The notes: generated by a model from the sequence alone, not told the origin. DNA of 64,000 nt from Laburnicola sp. R22_1 (GCA_014281115.1 JACONQ010000012.1:1612001-1676000), one strand, 5' to 3'. Shown: positions 1-12,074, numbered from the stretch's first letter. Numbers and translations: made by a program.

Positions 1-1421
1 GGACACGGACGCGTTGAAAAGCCCTGTATGGGTGCCGCGGTTGACGCCCACGCGGCAAGGAGACGACCTCCTGATATCTGTTATCTATTCCCAAACTGGC
101 CATTGACGGCGCTTTTCCTTGCTTTTTTCCCCACTCCTTTCCTTATCAACTTGTAATCGCGACGCGGCATTGATCCCGCCTCTTCCTGTCATACTGAGAC
201 TGGTATTTCCTACATTTTTGTATATTGTACGATACCCATACGCACTCATTTGAGGATGTTTCTCGGCATCAATTAGCGTTCGGTTTTGCGGATCGTGGGG
301 GCACTTGTATCATAGTAGAAAGTGTACATTGGAGTTCGGGCGGAATTATTGTATCGTGAGACAGGATGGGTGGAACGACCGTACGGTAGATCGACTAGCA
401 TTTGGAGTGACTGCAGAGTTAGCTACAATTAACCGCCGGTGGCTCACTACATTTCGTTTTCGGGGCTTCGCGTGCAAGGGTCGTGATGGTGTCTAGATGC
501 AAGCCGCCGAGGAGATGCTTGATACGCGCCTGCATGTTGAAAAACACGCCGATAAAGAGAGTTTGTTCAATTAGAACACGTCTTGATATGATCGTGTACC
601 TGTCCTAGTTGTGACATTGCTTATCGGCTGGCTTCTTCGACGCTGCGCACGCCCATGAAAGAATTCGTGTCCGATGCAAACATGGGTACAAAGTTATAGA
701 GAGTTATGTCTAGCTATATACTAGAAAGAATAAATACAGTTTGCATACTCTATTGTTAGCTATTAGGGCTTAGTATCAGACACGAATTCTTTCGTAGGGG
801 TGTGCGTGGTATATCCATCTACACGATAAAAGTTGCCTCGAGGCGAGGCGCTCGGCGCGCATGCCAACAAATGGTCGTCAGTCTAGACGTGAGGCTTACC
901 TGAGTGCCTGATTGTCCTCTACCCACGAGTGACGGTGAAGAGATGGTGCATGTGTTGTTTCTGCGAATCAATTCAGCCGGCGGCGCATTGCGAGACAAAA
1001 GTGTAGGTCAACAGTGTTACATATCGGTCGGAGAATCAGCCAAGAATGACGCTGTCGGCTCGGCCTTTGATGCAGCGACGAGCTCGCAATTTTTTTCCTC
1101 GCGAGGAAAGCAGCCGGGCGAGTGCGTGGTTGGGAGAGAGCGTCTGCAGCTGTGAGCTTGTCGCGATAGCAAGAGGCTCTAAGAGTTATGAAAGAGGTTA
1201 CCAACGCATGTTGCAGGCGACGAGGCGCTCGCAGGCCAGTGGCGGGGTTTCGGCGGGGTTTCGGCGGGTTTTGACGTCTGCATGTGGTGTTGTGCCCCAC
1301 TACACTACCTTCTCATAGTGACAACTGATTAATCTGCACTAACGGACCCCCATCTACCCTACAAATCCTTCTTTGTGCCAACAATCTCTCTCTCTCCTCT
1401 GCTTCTCCCCAATTGCCCATC
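1..1421. other. Gene-free upstream region
   Basis: No reading frame here has convincing protein character or splice-supported extension. The stretch holds one short inverted-repeat element (646-806) and a local direct repeat of GGGGTTTCGGC near 1240-1270. Its last few hundred bases, including a CT-rich tract near 1376-1415, are probably the promoter and leader of the transketolase gene, an inference from position and pyrimidine content. Confidence 0.5.
646..806. repeat. Short inverted-repeat element (MITE-like)
   Basis: The ends are imperfect inverted repeats of about 32 bp: the left arm reads CGCACGCCC..GAAAGAATTCGTGTC and the right arm repeats this in reverse complement. The core GAAAGAATTCGTGTC is perfect in both arms. 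The 95-bp interior is AT-rich and noncoding. I see no clear target-site duplication, so classification as a transposed element is tentative. Confidence 0.5.
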
Positions 1422-3987
1422 ATGCCGTATGAAAAGGTCGACCAGCTCGCCATCAACACCATCCGAACCCTCGCAGTACGTCCTCCCTGCTGCCCCGCGC
1501 CGCCCCGCTACCGCTCCTTTTTCTCCACCACGCACCAGCTCATCGCTTCTACAGGTCGATGCTACGCTCCAGGCGAACTCTGGCCATCCAGGAGCGCCGA
1601 TGGGATTAGCCCCCGTAAGCCATGTACTCTTCAACAAGTTCATGACCTTCAACCCCAAGAACCCACAGTGGGTCAACCGCGATCGCTTCGTCCTCTCGTA
1701 CGTTCTCCCATTTTCTATACTATACTGTGCGTAACAAGCACGAGCCGTCTGTCAGCACAACGCGCTGTGGTGGGATGGAGCATATCAAACACCCATCTCC
1801 GCGGCAGGCTGGCTAGCGGCATACTTGTTTTTCTTGTCCCCGTCTGCACCTGGTATCATGCTGGGATCTGGGCAAGACGTTCTAGCATTGCCGCCTTACT
1901 CCGCTGTTCCGCAAGAACTGCTTCAATATACTTCCGGGGATGAAGCGCCATCACTAACATCAAAACGCAGAAACGGCCACGGATGCATGCTCCAGTATGC
2001 TCTTCTTCACCTTTTCGGCTATGGCGTGAGCCTGGACGACTTGAAGAGCTTCCGTGTAAGTTGTTCGGCGCTGGACCATGCTTCTGCGGGATAAATGCTG
2101 ATATATGGCTACAGCAAGTCGACAGCATCACCCCGGGCCACCCCGAATCTCACGACACACCCGGTATTGAAGTCACCACTGGCCCGCTCGGTCAAGGTTT
2201 CGCCAATGCTGTCGGTCTCGCTATTGCGCAGGCGCATACTGCGGCCGTCTTCAACAAGCCCGGATTCGAGCTCATCAACAACCACACTTACATGATCTTT
2301 GGTGATGGCTGCGCTATGGAAGGTATTGCCAGCGAAGCTGCCTCCATGGCCGGTCACTTGCAGTTGGGCAACTTGATCGCCATCTACGACGACAACCACA
2401 TTTCCATCGGTATGTTTCCCGGTGCTTTGTACACACGCGCGACCACTGACAGCCTGCAGATGGTGACACCAAGTGCGCATTCACTGAAGATGTCATGAAG
2501 CGATTCGAGGCATATGGCTGGCATACACAGCACGTCGAGGACGGCGACTCCGACCTCGAGGGCATTGAGGCTGCTATTGCCAAGGCCAAGGAGGTCAAGG
2601 ACAAGCCCTCAGTCATCAAGCTCACCACCACCATTGGCTTTGGTTCCAAGCTCCAAGGCACTGGTGGCGTTCACGGTAACCCCCTGAAAGCCGACGATGC
2701 CAAACAGGTCAAGGAGAAGTTCGGCTTCGACCCTGAGAAGATGTTCCAGGTGCCCCAGGAGGTGTACGACATGTACCACAAGCACGCCGCCGAGGGTGCG
2801 GCTGCCGAACAAGAGTGGAACAAGCTCTTTGAGAAGTACGGAACGGAGCACAAGGACCTCCACGCCGACTTCGCTCGAAGACTGACTCGCGATTTGCCAG
2901 AGGGATGGCAGGCTAAGCTACCTACATACAAGCCCTCGGATGCCGCCATTGCATCGCGAAAGCTGTCCGAGAGCGTCTTGGAGGCTATCCACGATGTCAT
3001 TCCGGAATTGCTCTCCGGCTCCGCAGATTTGACTGGTTCCAACAACACCCGCTGGAAGAACGCCGTTGACTTCCAGCCACCCAACCTCGGTATCGGTGAG
3101 TGGTCTGGTCGATACCTCAGGTACGGTGTGCGTGAGCACGCCATGGCTGCCGTCATGAATGGTTTGTCGGCCTACGGCACCATCATTCCTGCTGGTGGCA
3201 CTTTCCTGAACTTCGTCTCCTACGCTGCTGGTGCCGTTCGCCTGTCCGCGCTTTCTCATCAGCGTTTGATTCACATCGCTACCCATGACTCCATCGGTCT
3301 TGGTGAGGACGGCCCAACCCATCAGCCTATCGAGACTCTTGCCCACTTCCGTGCTCTACCCAACTGCATGGTGTGGCGCCCTGCCGATGGTAACGAGACC
3401 TCGGCTGCATACTACATGGCACTGACCTCGAAGACAACACCCTCCATCCTTGCGCTTACTCGTCAGAACCTACCCCAGCTCGAGGGTTCAACGTTGGAGA
3501 GGGCCATCAAGGGAGGTTACGTTTCTCTTGAGAACGAGAAGGCCGATGTCACTCTCGTCTCTACCGGATCCGAGGTGTCACTCTGCTTGGAGGCAGTCAA
3601 GACGCTCAAGGATCAGGGCCTTACCGCCCGTGTTGTCTCTCTGCCCTGCTGGGAGGTCTTCGATGCCCAGGACAAGGAATACCGCTTGTCTGTCATTCCC
3701 GACGGTATTCCTACGTTGAGTGTTGAGGTGATGTCCACCCTCGGATGGGAGAAGTATTCGCATGAGCAATTTGGTCTCAACAGGTTCGGTGCTTCCGGTC
3801 CTTATAAGGAGGTCTACAAGGTATGCACCATATAACCACCGTATAGTTGAAACCACTAACGAAGCCGCAGAAATTTGAATTCACCCCCGAGGGCATTGCT
3901 AAGCGCGCCAAACTTACCGTCGACTTCTACAAGGATGTGAAGCCTCTCCGCTCGCCTCTCAACCGTGCCTTCACTCAGCTTATCTGA
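1422..3987 (+). CDS. TKL1: Transketolase
   Basis: This is the thiamine-diphosphate enzyme of the non-oxidative pentose phosphate pathway, moving two-carbon ketol units between sugar phosphates in the cytosol. Six exons fit: 1422-1475, 1555-1697, 1971-2055, 2115-2409, 2460-3820 and 3871-3987, giving 684 aa, the usual length. The N-terminal third has the family signature [11 protein letters not shown]. The cofactor motif GDGCAMEG lies near residue 157 and is followed by the Asp/Asn-rich segment [11 protein letters not shown], which spans intron 4. The central and C-terminal domains ([29 protein letters not shown]) are intact. All introns are GT..AG; intron 2 is long (273 bp). The start follows a CT-rich leader and gives the standard N-terminus. 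No break or oddity is seen. Confidence 0.97.
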
Positions 3988-5619
3988 GCGATGGTGTCGA
4001 GGGTATGAGTTGTTCGTAGTGCGGTGCGGTCATGAATGATGACTTGTGGTAGATGGGCGCGTTTGTTAGCTACTGGCAGCTAATTTCTTTCAAAAAAGGA
4101 ACAGGTGTATAGAATTTGATATTTTGATTGATATCGCCGACTCGTCATGTGAAGTCGACTGGGGTGCTCTTCGCTGATTGCTATGCATGTGTGAATAATG
4201 TGCAAACCTTGGATTCGGAATTCGGAAGATGAAAAGGGTGACGAGCAGGGAACCTCGGCAGGATGGTTAGTGCATCCGCGGGACGGTCCCGAGACTCCCG
4301 AGTAAGGTATGACGTAGGGCTCCCAAGGCTTAGCCTCGTGGCAGTGATGGCAGGTGTGGCTTTTGTGGGTTGGCAGCTGGCAGGTCTAGTTTACAGTACA
4401 CTTTACGCGTATGTTTTGCATGGCAGATGTGGCGCCCTAGGACTGGGAGAGTGACATCTGCCGTCGATACTTGTATGCTTCTTGTGCGGATTCAGGCCTG
4501 GTAGAGCCGATCGTGTACCTTTTGCCCTTTTTTTGGGTGGTTGTATGAGGTGGAGTGTGAGTGAGTTTTCTAGAATGCAAAGTCTGTATTCACGCCTGGG
4601 TTTAAGGTTCGCTATGGGTCGCGGGGATACAAGGCTGAGCATGCATGCATGTGGTTGATGGGCAATAAAACTGATCATCTCGGGGGAGACGGTGGGAACG
4701 GCAAGGTCATGGCTGCGAAAAAGGTCGTCGCCACGACACCTATCCATGGGCACGTCCATTAAGGAACACGAACAAGCCCCTGGACGCGAAGGAGGGTTGT
4801 ACGGGGCGTTCCCTGGGTGGGTTGGGGGCGGGCGGCAGGTTTGCCGCCTCTGCCTGCGATAAAGCAGTGTGGATGCGATGCGGCATTTTTTGAATGGACT
4901 GGACGGCTGAGCTGCGGTTTGTGGTTATGCGGAGCGTGGTATATCGGTGAGAGGTGTTGGGGAGGTGGTGCATGTGCGAGGGAATGGCTCTTTGGATGTT
5001 TGTGAAGGGGGCCGCTGACGAACGGGGACTATACTGTGATCATGGCTTCGGCGGCACGGGGGAGAGGCTTGATGCAGGCATGGAGAGACAGCGCCTCGGT
5101 CAAGGCGGCTGCGTTGCCAGTTCATAGTATGCTAAATACAGCGCCTAAAAAGGAGAGGGTTTGGGTTGCTTTCACACGGTGCTGGCTGTTCCCAATGCAC
5201 TGGTCGCAGGTTCCCCAGAGGCATCCCGCAACTTTCACAGTGCCCTGCGTCCTATTTGAGCAACACTCACCTCGTGCCCTGCGACTGCGACTGCGAGCCG
5301 CCTGCATCTCAGCTCTCATCATCCGCAGTGTGCATTGATTGATTGCCCCGCCACGCGTGCACGAGTTTTATGCGGCCGGCTGAGGTGTGAGCTAGGGCAC
5401 GCACCCGCCTCGGGCTATCCCGTCTGTCCTCAGCTGCTGCTCCACGAAGACACGTCCACAGCCCACCATCTTCCAAGGCTGAAAGACGGCAAAAGCCCCC
5501 GCTACATGAATTGATCCGCGCGACCCGGACTCCAAGGGACCTGGTGCGAAACAAGCGTTCTTGGCCACACAGCCCCAGCCAGCAGGTTCCGTGGATGCAG
5601 CCTAGTTACGTCGACCAGC
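3988..5619. other. Intergenic region between TKL1 and PSD2
   Basis: About 1.6 kb with normal base composition. It should contain the transketolase 3' end (AT-rich tract after 4080) and the PSD2 promoter. Six-frame reading gives only short frames without family character or plausible splice partners. I see no RNA gene, repeat or transposon here. Confidence 0.5.
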
Positions 5620-8600
5620 ATGCCGCGGCCGACGTTTACAAGCAAGCTGTCGCTGCCCGTCCGCCTCAAGTACAACAACAACAACAACAGCAGCAGCAGC
5701 ACGAGCTCGCTGCCTCCCAGCGTCCCCACCAGCCGCACCGCTAGTCCCAAGCGCGCAATGAGTGAGAACAACAAACCCGGGCTGGTGCTGCGCGCCAGTG
5801 TGCTCAAGGTGTGTGGGTGCCTGTACCCCGCAGGGCCCCGGCAGGGCTAACAGTGGCTGCAGGGCAGGAATCTGGCCGCGAAGGACAGGAGCGGCACCTC
5901 CGATCCTGTGAGTGTCCTCGTCATGCAATTGTACACGCTATCGTGCAATACGAACCGTGACTGACAATGGTCCCTGCAGTATCTTGTCGTGAACGTCGGG
6001 GATGCCAGAGAAGCGACGCCCACCATCAGCAAGTCCCTGAACCCGGAATGGAACACCACGCTCGAGTTCCCCATCGTCGGCTCGGACAGCTTGCTCTTCG
6101 AGGCCTGCTGCTGGGACAAGGACCGTTTTGGCAAGGACTACATGGGCGAGTTTGACGTGATACTCGAGGATGTCTTTGCGAATGCACAGGCTGTGCAGGA
6201 GCCCATGTGGTTCCCCCTTGAGTCGAGGCGCTCGGGGAGGAAGAAGTCAGTGGTTACGGGCGAGATCCAGATCCAGTTCTCCCTGTTCGACACGAGCAAC
6301 CCCAGTGCCAACAACGACGATCTCATTCGAAAGTTCATGTCGTTTACTGCGCAAACGCCGAGCCCCGACGACGATGATGATGACCTTCTGACCCGGACAG
6401 AGAGTGCAGAAAACGACGAGCAGGAGGAGCAGGAGGATGAGGAAGAGAGCTCCGACGAGGCGCAGGACGAATCCAAGAAGGCCGACAAGAGGGAGAAACG
6501 ACGCAAGAGGCTTCGGCTAGCCAAGTTGAAGCGGAAAGCACATAAACATCGGACCTACGAGTTTTCCGGCAAAACCGAGGTCGCAGGCGTGCTCTTTCTG
6601 GAGATCACCAAGGCCACAGACCTACCGCCCGAGAAAAATGGCAAGTGCAATGGTCTGGATGATGCTCGCAAGCTAACTTATCTTAGTCACCCGCACATCC
6701 TTCGATATGGACCCCTTCGTCGTTACCTCGCTCGGAAAGAAGACGTATCGGACCAAAACCATCAGTCACAATTTGAACCCCGTGTTTGACGAGAAGCTTG
6801 TGTTCCAGGTGCAACGACACGAAACAAACTACTCGGTCTGCTTCACAGTCATAGACAAGGACAAGTTCTCTGGGAATGACTATGTTGGAAGAGTCAACTT
6901 TCCGCTAGAGAAGGCGATTGCAGTAGCTCCGGTGGCTGACCCTGCGACCGGTCTATACAGATTGCCAGAGCCCTCAGATTCTCCAGGCGTCCCAGAAACC
7001 AGAGAGGCCAGGAGGTCCCGCTTCAAACTGCCATTGTCTCGATCATCATCATCTCGCAGTCTTTCTCGTCTAGGTCGCCCCAGTTTGCGCAAAGAAAACT
7101 CCGCAGGCTCTTTAAGTGGCAAGGAGTCCAATGGTACTCTGCCTCCGCCTCCCAGTAGTCATCCACAGATGCCCGGATTCGAGGCTAACGGCCCAACGTC
7201 ACCAGGAATCCCAGTGGTAAACATTGACCCTACTGCGGTGGATGATGAAGACCTGAGAATATACACATTACCCCTGGAGCTGAAGAACAAGGAGCAGTGG
7301 GAGGACAAACACAACCCGACTCTATATATCAAGGCGAAATACCTTCCATATAAAGCTCTACGACAGCAGTTCTGGCGAGCCATGCTCAAGCAGTACGATG
7401 CCGACGAGAGTGGTCTGCTCGACAAGGTTGAACTCACAACTATGCTGGACACCTTGGGCTCGACCCTACATGAATCTACCATCGATGGTTTCTTCCGCCG
7501 GTTTGCGGCCGACCAAAATGGAGAGGAGCTGCTCACTTTTGACCAAGCAGTAATGTGCTTGGAAGAGCAGTTGCAGCGCATGGAAGAACAGGAAGGAAAG
7601 AAAGGTACCTGGAGCCACCTCACAGCTTCGAGCACCGATCTTCTCAATTCGGATACTGTCACCCCTGCGCTCACCCCCGGTACCCAGACACCGATTAATG
7701 CCCATTCCTCCAGCACCTCAATACCCGCGTTGCAGACTGACTATCTTGGACAAGGCGGTGAAGAAGGCGACAATCTGCAAATTGATGATTTGGCAGACGA
7801 GAAAGGCGAGGAACACGTCATTGAAATCCGGGAATGCCCCATCTGTCATCAGCCGCGTTTGAACAAGCGGTCGGATGCTGACATTATCACTCATGTTGCT
7901 ACCTGTGCGAGCCAGGACTGGCGGCAGGTCAACAATATTGTTATGGCAGGCTTTGTTACATCGAGTCAAGCCCAGCGCAAGTGGTACTCCAAGGTCATAA
8001 CGAAGATCTCGTATGGCGGATACAAGCTTGGTGCGAACTCAGCCAACATCCTTGTCCAAGATCGCCTTACGGGCCAGATCAACGAGGAGCGCATGAGTGT
8101 CTATGTCCGACTTGGGATCCGCCTCTTGTACAAGGGCCTGAAAGCGAACAACATGGAGAAGAAGCGAAGTATGTTCTCATATCCATATGTAATGGCTTGA
8201 TACTGACTATCACTAGTTCGAAAGTTACTCCGTTCCCTGAGCTTCAAGCAGGGAAGAAAATATGATGATCCTGCATCAGCTAAGGAGATTGAAGGGTTCA
8301 TTGAATTCCATCAGCTTGATATGTCCGAGGTGCTGCTTCCGATTTCTGAATTCAAGAGCTTCAACGAATTCTTCTATCGAGCTCTAAAGCCCGGCGCGCG
8401 GCCATGTTCAGCCCCAGAGGACCCCCAGGTTATTGTTTCGCCTGCCGACTGTCGATCGGTCGTGTTCAATACACTCGACCAAGCACAGTCGATATGGGTC
8501 AAAGGTCGTGAGTTCACGGTACAGCGATTGTTGGGCGACGCCTACCCCGAAGATGCGAAGCGCTTTGAGGGAGGATCTCTCGGTATCTTCCGTCTCGCAC

Positions 8601-9186
8601 CACAAGACTACCATCGTTTCCACATACCTGTAGATGGTATAATGGGCGAGCCAAAGCCTATCGAGGGCGAGTACTACACGGTCAATCCGATGGCAATTCG
8701 CTCTGCACTCGACGTGTACGGCGAGAATATCCGGGTTTGTGTGCCGATCGATTCGGTAGCCCACGGGCGCGTCATGGTCGTTTGCATTGGTGCGATGATG
8801 GTGGGCAGCACTGTTATTACGCGCAATGCGGGCGATCACGTCAAGCGAGCTGAAGAGTTGGGGTATTTCAAGTTCGGTGGAAGCACCATCTTGTTACTCT
8901 TCGAGCCTGGCCAGATGCGCTACGACGACGACCTAGTCGACAACTCTAGATCTGCACTGGAAACTCTTGTAAGTCTCTCCGCCCGATTGTGCTGATCTCA
9001 TCTAACACTGTTTAGGTTCGTGTCGGCATGTCCATTGGCCATAGTCCCAACAGGTCTTCCTTTACACCAGACATGCGCAAGAGCAACCCCACCATGGCAG
9101 AGAAGCAAGATGCCAAGCGACGCATCGAGGGCAGTCTGGCACCGGAAGGTGCTATGGGACCGATGCCCGGTGCTGGTCTATCATGA
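5620..9186 (+). CDS. PSD2: Phosphatidylserine decarboxylase 2 (C2/EF-hand type)
   Basis: Makes phosphatidylethanolamine from phosphatidylserine on endomembranes (family knowledge). Six exons (5620-5808, 5863-5907, 5980-6640, 6687-8168, 8217-8968, 9016-9186) give 1099 aa. In order: an Asn/Ser-rich N-terminus from a CAA/CAG repeat; a first C2 domain (about residues 50-165); an acidic Asp/Glu stretch followed by a Lys/Arg-rich segment; a second C2 domain (about 280-400, TSFDMDPFVVTSLGKKTYRT); an EF-hand loop DADESGLLDKVE near 533; a Cys/His cluster CPICHQPRLNKR near 682; and the decarboxylase domain. FGGST near residue 1012 is the self-cleavage site whose serine becomes the pyruvoyl group. Intron 3 has a GC donor. 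Upstream non-coding or coding exons cannot be excluded, so the start is the least certain part. Confidence 0.93.
6641..6686 (+). other. GC-AG intron in PSD2
   Basis: The third PSD2 intron begins GCAAGT and ends CTTAG, with a CTAAC branch-site match 11 bases before the acceptor. Splicing here joins AAT-G to TC-ACC and keeps the second C2 domain in frame (EKN-V-TRTSFDMD). No GT donor nearby gives the conserved protein. Length is 46 bp. Confidence 0.85.
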
Positions 9187-10039
9187 TCGCCTGCACATGA
9201 TCAAGGGGGTTTTAAATGGTGGGGGATATCTGGGTTGGAATGGTCATAATGAAATGATGAAGGCATGATAGCATATACGAGAGGGACTGCGGCTTTGAGA
9301 TGGCTGCTCCTTCCTAGGCGTTGGGGTATATCGGGGGCTTTGCAACATTGAATATGTGTATTTATATAAATGCCGGATGTGAAATTCGGTCGTCGTTGTT
9401 TATGGTTGTGTTTTCTTACGCTGAAGTTTTACTTGCGTGGTGCCTGGCAGCCTAGGAAGTGATGAAATGTGGTTACTGAAGAGGTAAGAGGGGGTTGAGG
9501 TGTGGCAAGTGCTGGTTTGGGTGCGACGTGGATGAGTGTGCGTGCTGAAGGTTTGACTCTTATCACGTAGTACATTACGCTGCCAATGAGTCAACACTTT
9601 GTACTACAGTCAGTGCGTACGCCACTACTATCACCCCGCATTGTTGCCATTCTGCACCCACCATGCTGTGATTTCCAACATAGACGCAATCCCGAGGCAA
9701 ATGCACAGCACCTCATGGAAGCGGGTGGTCGAAGGAGCAGCAAACGGTCCGTGACACTGCCAGTCACACACACACACACGCGCGCGCGCGCGCGCGCGCG
9801 GCCGAGTGTGACTCCACGCCCAAAACGCAGTGTCACCACTATATATAGCCTAGCTAGACACCCGGGTTCGAGATCTTGTCTTCTAATTTATACCGAGTCT
9901 TCGAGGTATATCATCCACTCACTGCCTATCACACCTAACCATCTATCGCCTTCTGTATCTCAGTCTTACAGACGTCCCTCTATTACAACCATCCATCCAC
10001 CTTACATCCCCACGTCCACCTCCACCGAAGAAAGAAAAA
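9187..10039. other. Intergenic region with TATA-like promoter
   Basis: No gene is supported. A TATA-like string (CACTATATATAGCC, about 9837-9850) lies about 190 bases before the ATG of the small gene at 10040, followed by a pyrimidine-rich leader, so this is a plausible promoter. The alternating repeat at 9765-9800 sits just upstream of it. Confidence 0.45.
9765..9800. repeat. (CA)n-(CG)n alternating purine-pyrimidine tract
   Basis: A run of CA dinucleotides passes directly into about ten CG dinucleotides, giving 36 bp of strict purine-pyrimidine alternation. Such tracts favour Z-DNA under negative supercoiling (general knowledge). Unmutated CpG in this number also argues against heavy deamination at this site. 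Confidence 0.9.
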
Positions 10040-10367
10040 ATGGACAAGCAAGCCTCCACAACGAGCAACGAGCAAGCCTCCACAACGAGCGACGAGCAGA
10101 GCCACGAAAGGAGGCAGAAGATGGCCGATGGAGGGTACCGGTATATATGCTGCTGCCAGCATGCAAGTCAGTTTTTGAATTTCTTATACGCTAGGCGCGC
10201 GAGTTTCTACTAACAATTCGTCACGTACTGTAGGTAAATTAAAACTCAACGTCAACGAAGTCGTAACACGGCTTCGTTGTGACTGCGGGCATGATTTTTG
10301 GACTTGCGCTTGGGGGGAGGGGAAGGAGGGAGAGGATGGAGAGGATAAGTGTGTGTTGAAGCGGTGA
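10040..10367 (+). CDS. Small Cys/His protein, 86 aa (unknown)
   Basis: Two exons, 10040-10166 and 10234-10367, separated by a 67-bp intron with GTCAGT donor, CTAAC branch site and GTAG end. The N-terminus has a duplicated block (QASTTSNE / QASTTSDE) from a short tandem DNA repeat. The centre reads ADGGYRYICCCQHAS and, after the splice, RLRCDCGHDFWTCAW; the paired CxC and CxCGH groups resemble a small zinc-binding module. The tail is Glu/Gly/Asp-rich. No signal peptide is visible, so an intracellular role is more likely than secretion. A TATA-like box and pyrimidine-rich leader precede the ATG. I do not recognise the family. If unspliced, the frame would stop after 57 codons and lose the CxCGH half, which is why the spliced model is preferred. 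Confidence 0.55.
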
Positions 10368-10609
10368 GGGTGGTCTGGTGTGGTGTGGAGTGTTGGCAGC
10401 ATTGACGAGAGCGGTGTATGGGTGCTCAGGCAGGGTTAGAGGGGCGCATGGTGTGGCTGCGGTGTAGAAATGTAGCGTGTCCTCTCTAGAGCCAGCATAC
10501 CATAGGTCAATAGCTAGCATATCCACATATCCCATCCATCCCCTCGCCTTACCATGCGCATACCTTGTAAACAAAAATATCTTTCCCCATCCCAACCCTC
10601 ACCACCCCT

Positions 10610-11106
10610 CTAATGCCCATCCAAATCCTTCATAGCATACCAATGCAGCCCCTCACTCTGCCCGACCTCATCCCCCCTAACATCCCCCAAAGGCCCAGGC
10701 TCATACTCCCACCAAAACGCCGCACACGACAAGCCCCCCGCGGCCTCCTCCCTCGTCGCCTCAGGCTCGCCTTCAAGCACGACTTTGTGGCTTCGGTGTC
10801 GCCGGTCCAACCAGCAGATGAGATTCATGCACCACCCGCCACCGTCGAAGGGCTCGGGGCGGAGCTCCAGGCTGTACAGGCTGTCGGCTTGGTCGTATTC
10901 ATAGGCGGCCATTTCGAGGCGTTCTGGAGGTGGGGGCGTTAGTGCTGGGGTGGGGATGGGGATGGGTATGGGGATGGGGATTGGGAGACGGAGGGGGGAA
11001 AAGTAGGCATGTACGCACCGAGGAGCATATTGACGCCTCCCCTGCAGAGGGTATGGGGGAAGGTGTTGAGTTTCTGTCTCAGACGGGAGACAAGGATGGG
11101 CATCAT
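10610..11106 (-). CDS. Hypothetical protein, 133 aa, two exons
   Basis: Exons 11106-11019 and 10923-10610 join across a 95-bp intron (GTGCGT..CCTCCAG) to give one continuous frame, reading NMLLERLEMAAYEYDQ over the junction. The protein starts MMPILVSRLRQKL, has a Trp/Cys-rich middle (DGGGWCMNLICWLDRR) and a second aromatic patch (SCAAFWWEYEPG). No signal peptide, membrane segment or known motif is seen. Function unknown. The start was placed at the first of two adjacent ATGs after CAACAGCA; an upstream exon is possible. It converges on the small gene ending at 10367. Confidence 0.5.
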
Positions 11107-11736
11107 TGCTGTTGGGAGAGATGTGGTAGGAGTAGGTGTATTGTATGTCCGTATGTAGATAGTGCAGCGAAAGCCCGGTAGGTAGTCAGGCTGCTCTGCT
11201 TCGTGATACACGTTGGACTCTAGGGAAGCGCCCTGAACTTATACCTTCCTCTGTGGGCACGATGATGCTGAACAAACATAGAGTTTCATCAGAGGAGAAT
11301 CATCGGGGCACGCAATTGGTGAGTTTGTCACTGCCACACTTCTTTGATCGCAGTGCGAAAGACATGGTTGTGAGTCAATATCAAGGACGTGTATATGGTT
11401 GGTAGTGTTTAAGACAACTGCACTACGAGTCTCTTCTACTTTGCTACAGAGTCTTGGTAGGATTCCAGGTCAGGTAGTGGGTAGGCCCCTGCATAGCAAA
11501 CTGTGTCACTTGTGTCCTAGTAATCTAGTCCCAGAATGTGAAACCAAGTATCACTTTGGTTATACCCTCGGATTCACTGTATAGTTGTTTTGTATTGCAC
11601 AGAGTTTCTTGGGGTGCCTCTCTAATTCAGAGAAGAGGCGTATTGTACTGACTAGTGGAAAAACACACATAGCGATTAGTACGGCGTAGTAGAGACTTGC
11701 ACGAGCGCTGTCATTTCAGGACATTTGTTCCTGTAT

Positions 11737-11868
11737 CTGTGGCGTTAATTTATCTACCTAGGGGTAGGACGACAAAGGCTTTCATCTCAAATAACATAAC
11801 AAAAAAAACCAGAGCCCCCTGCTTAGTAATTAAAAAGAGCGTAAAAAAGGTGATGTGATCACAAAAAA
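11737..11868 (+). repeat. Repeat R1, copy 1, with 10-bp target duplication
   Basis: The copy starts CTGTGGCGTTAAT, carries the family core TACCTAGGGGTAG..GACAAAGGCTTTCATC..CAGAGCCCCCTGC and ends GATCACAAAAAA. GTTCCTGTAT flanks it at 11727-11736 and 11869-11878. This is the copy least altered by C-to-T change and best represents the original sequence. Noncoding. Confidence 0.85.
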
Positions 11869-11897
11869 GTTCCTGTATATTTCTTAGTAGATGCTAT

Positions 11898-12009
11898 GTT
11901 TTTTTTTTGAGACTAAGAGGCTTCTAATAAAAAGATTACAATAATAGCAGTTATCCCTCCTGCCGTTGTGGACACAGAAAAGCGTTTCAAGGTGTTGACA
12001 AAAAGGGTT
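11898..12009 (-). repeat. Repeat R2 with 11-bp target duplication
   Basis: A 112-bp insert beginning GTTTTTTTTTTGAGAC and flanked by GTAGATGCTAT on both sides (11887-11897 and 12010-12020). On the minus strand it ends in an A-tail. The sequence AGAGG.TTCTAATAAAAA..AGCAGTTATCCCTCCT recurs as both arms of the palindrome at 35396-35706. Poly(A) plus an 11-bp direct repeat suggests retroposition, but one bounded copy is thin evidence. Confidence 0.65.
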
Positions 12010-12074
12010 GTAGATGCTATAGCCTTCTCCATTCCCCGTCTCCCCAGCGCCCTCTACCATCCTCCGATACTCCT

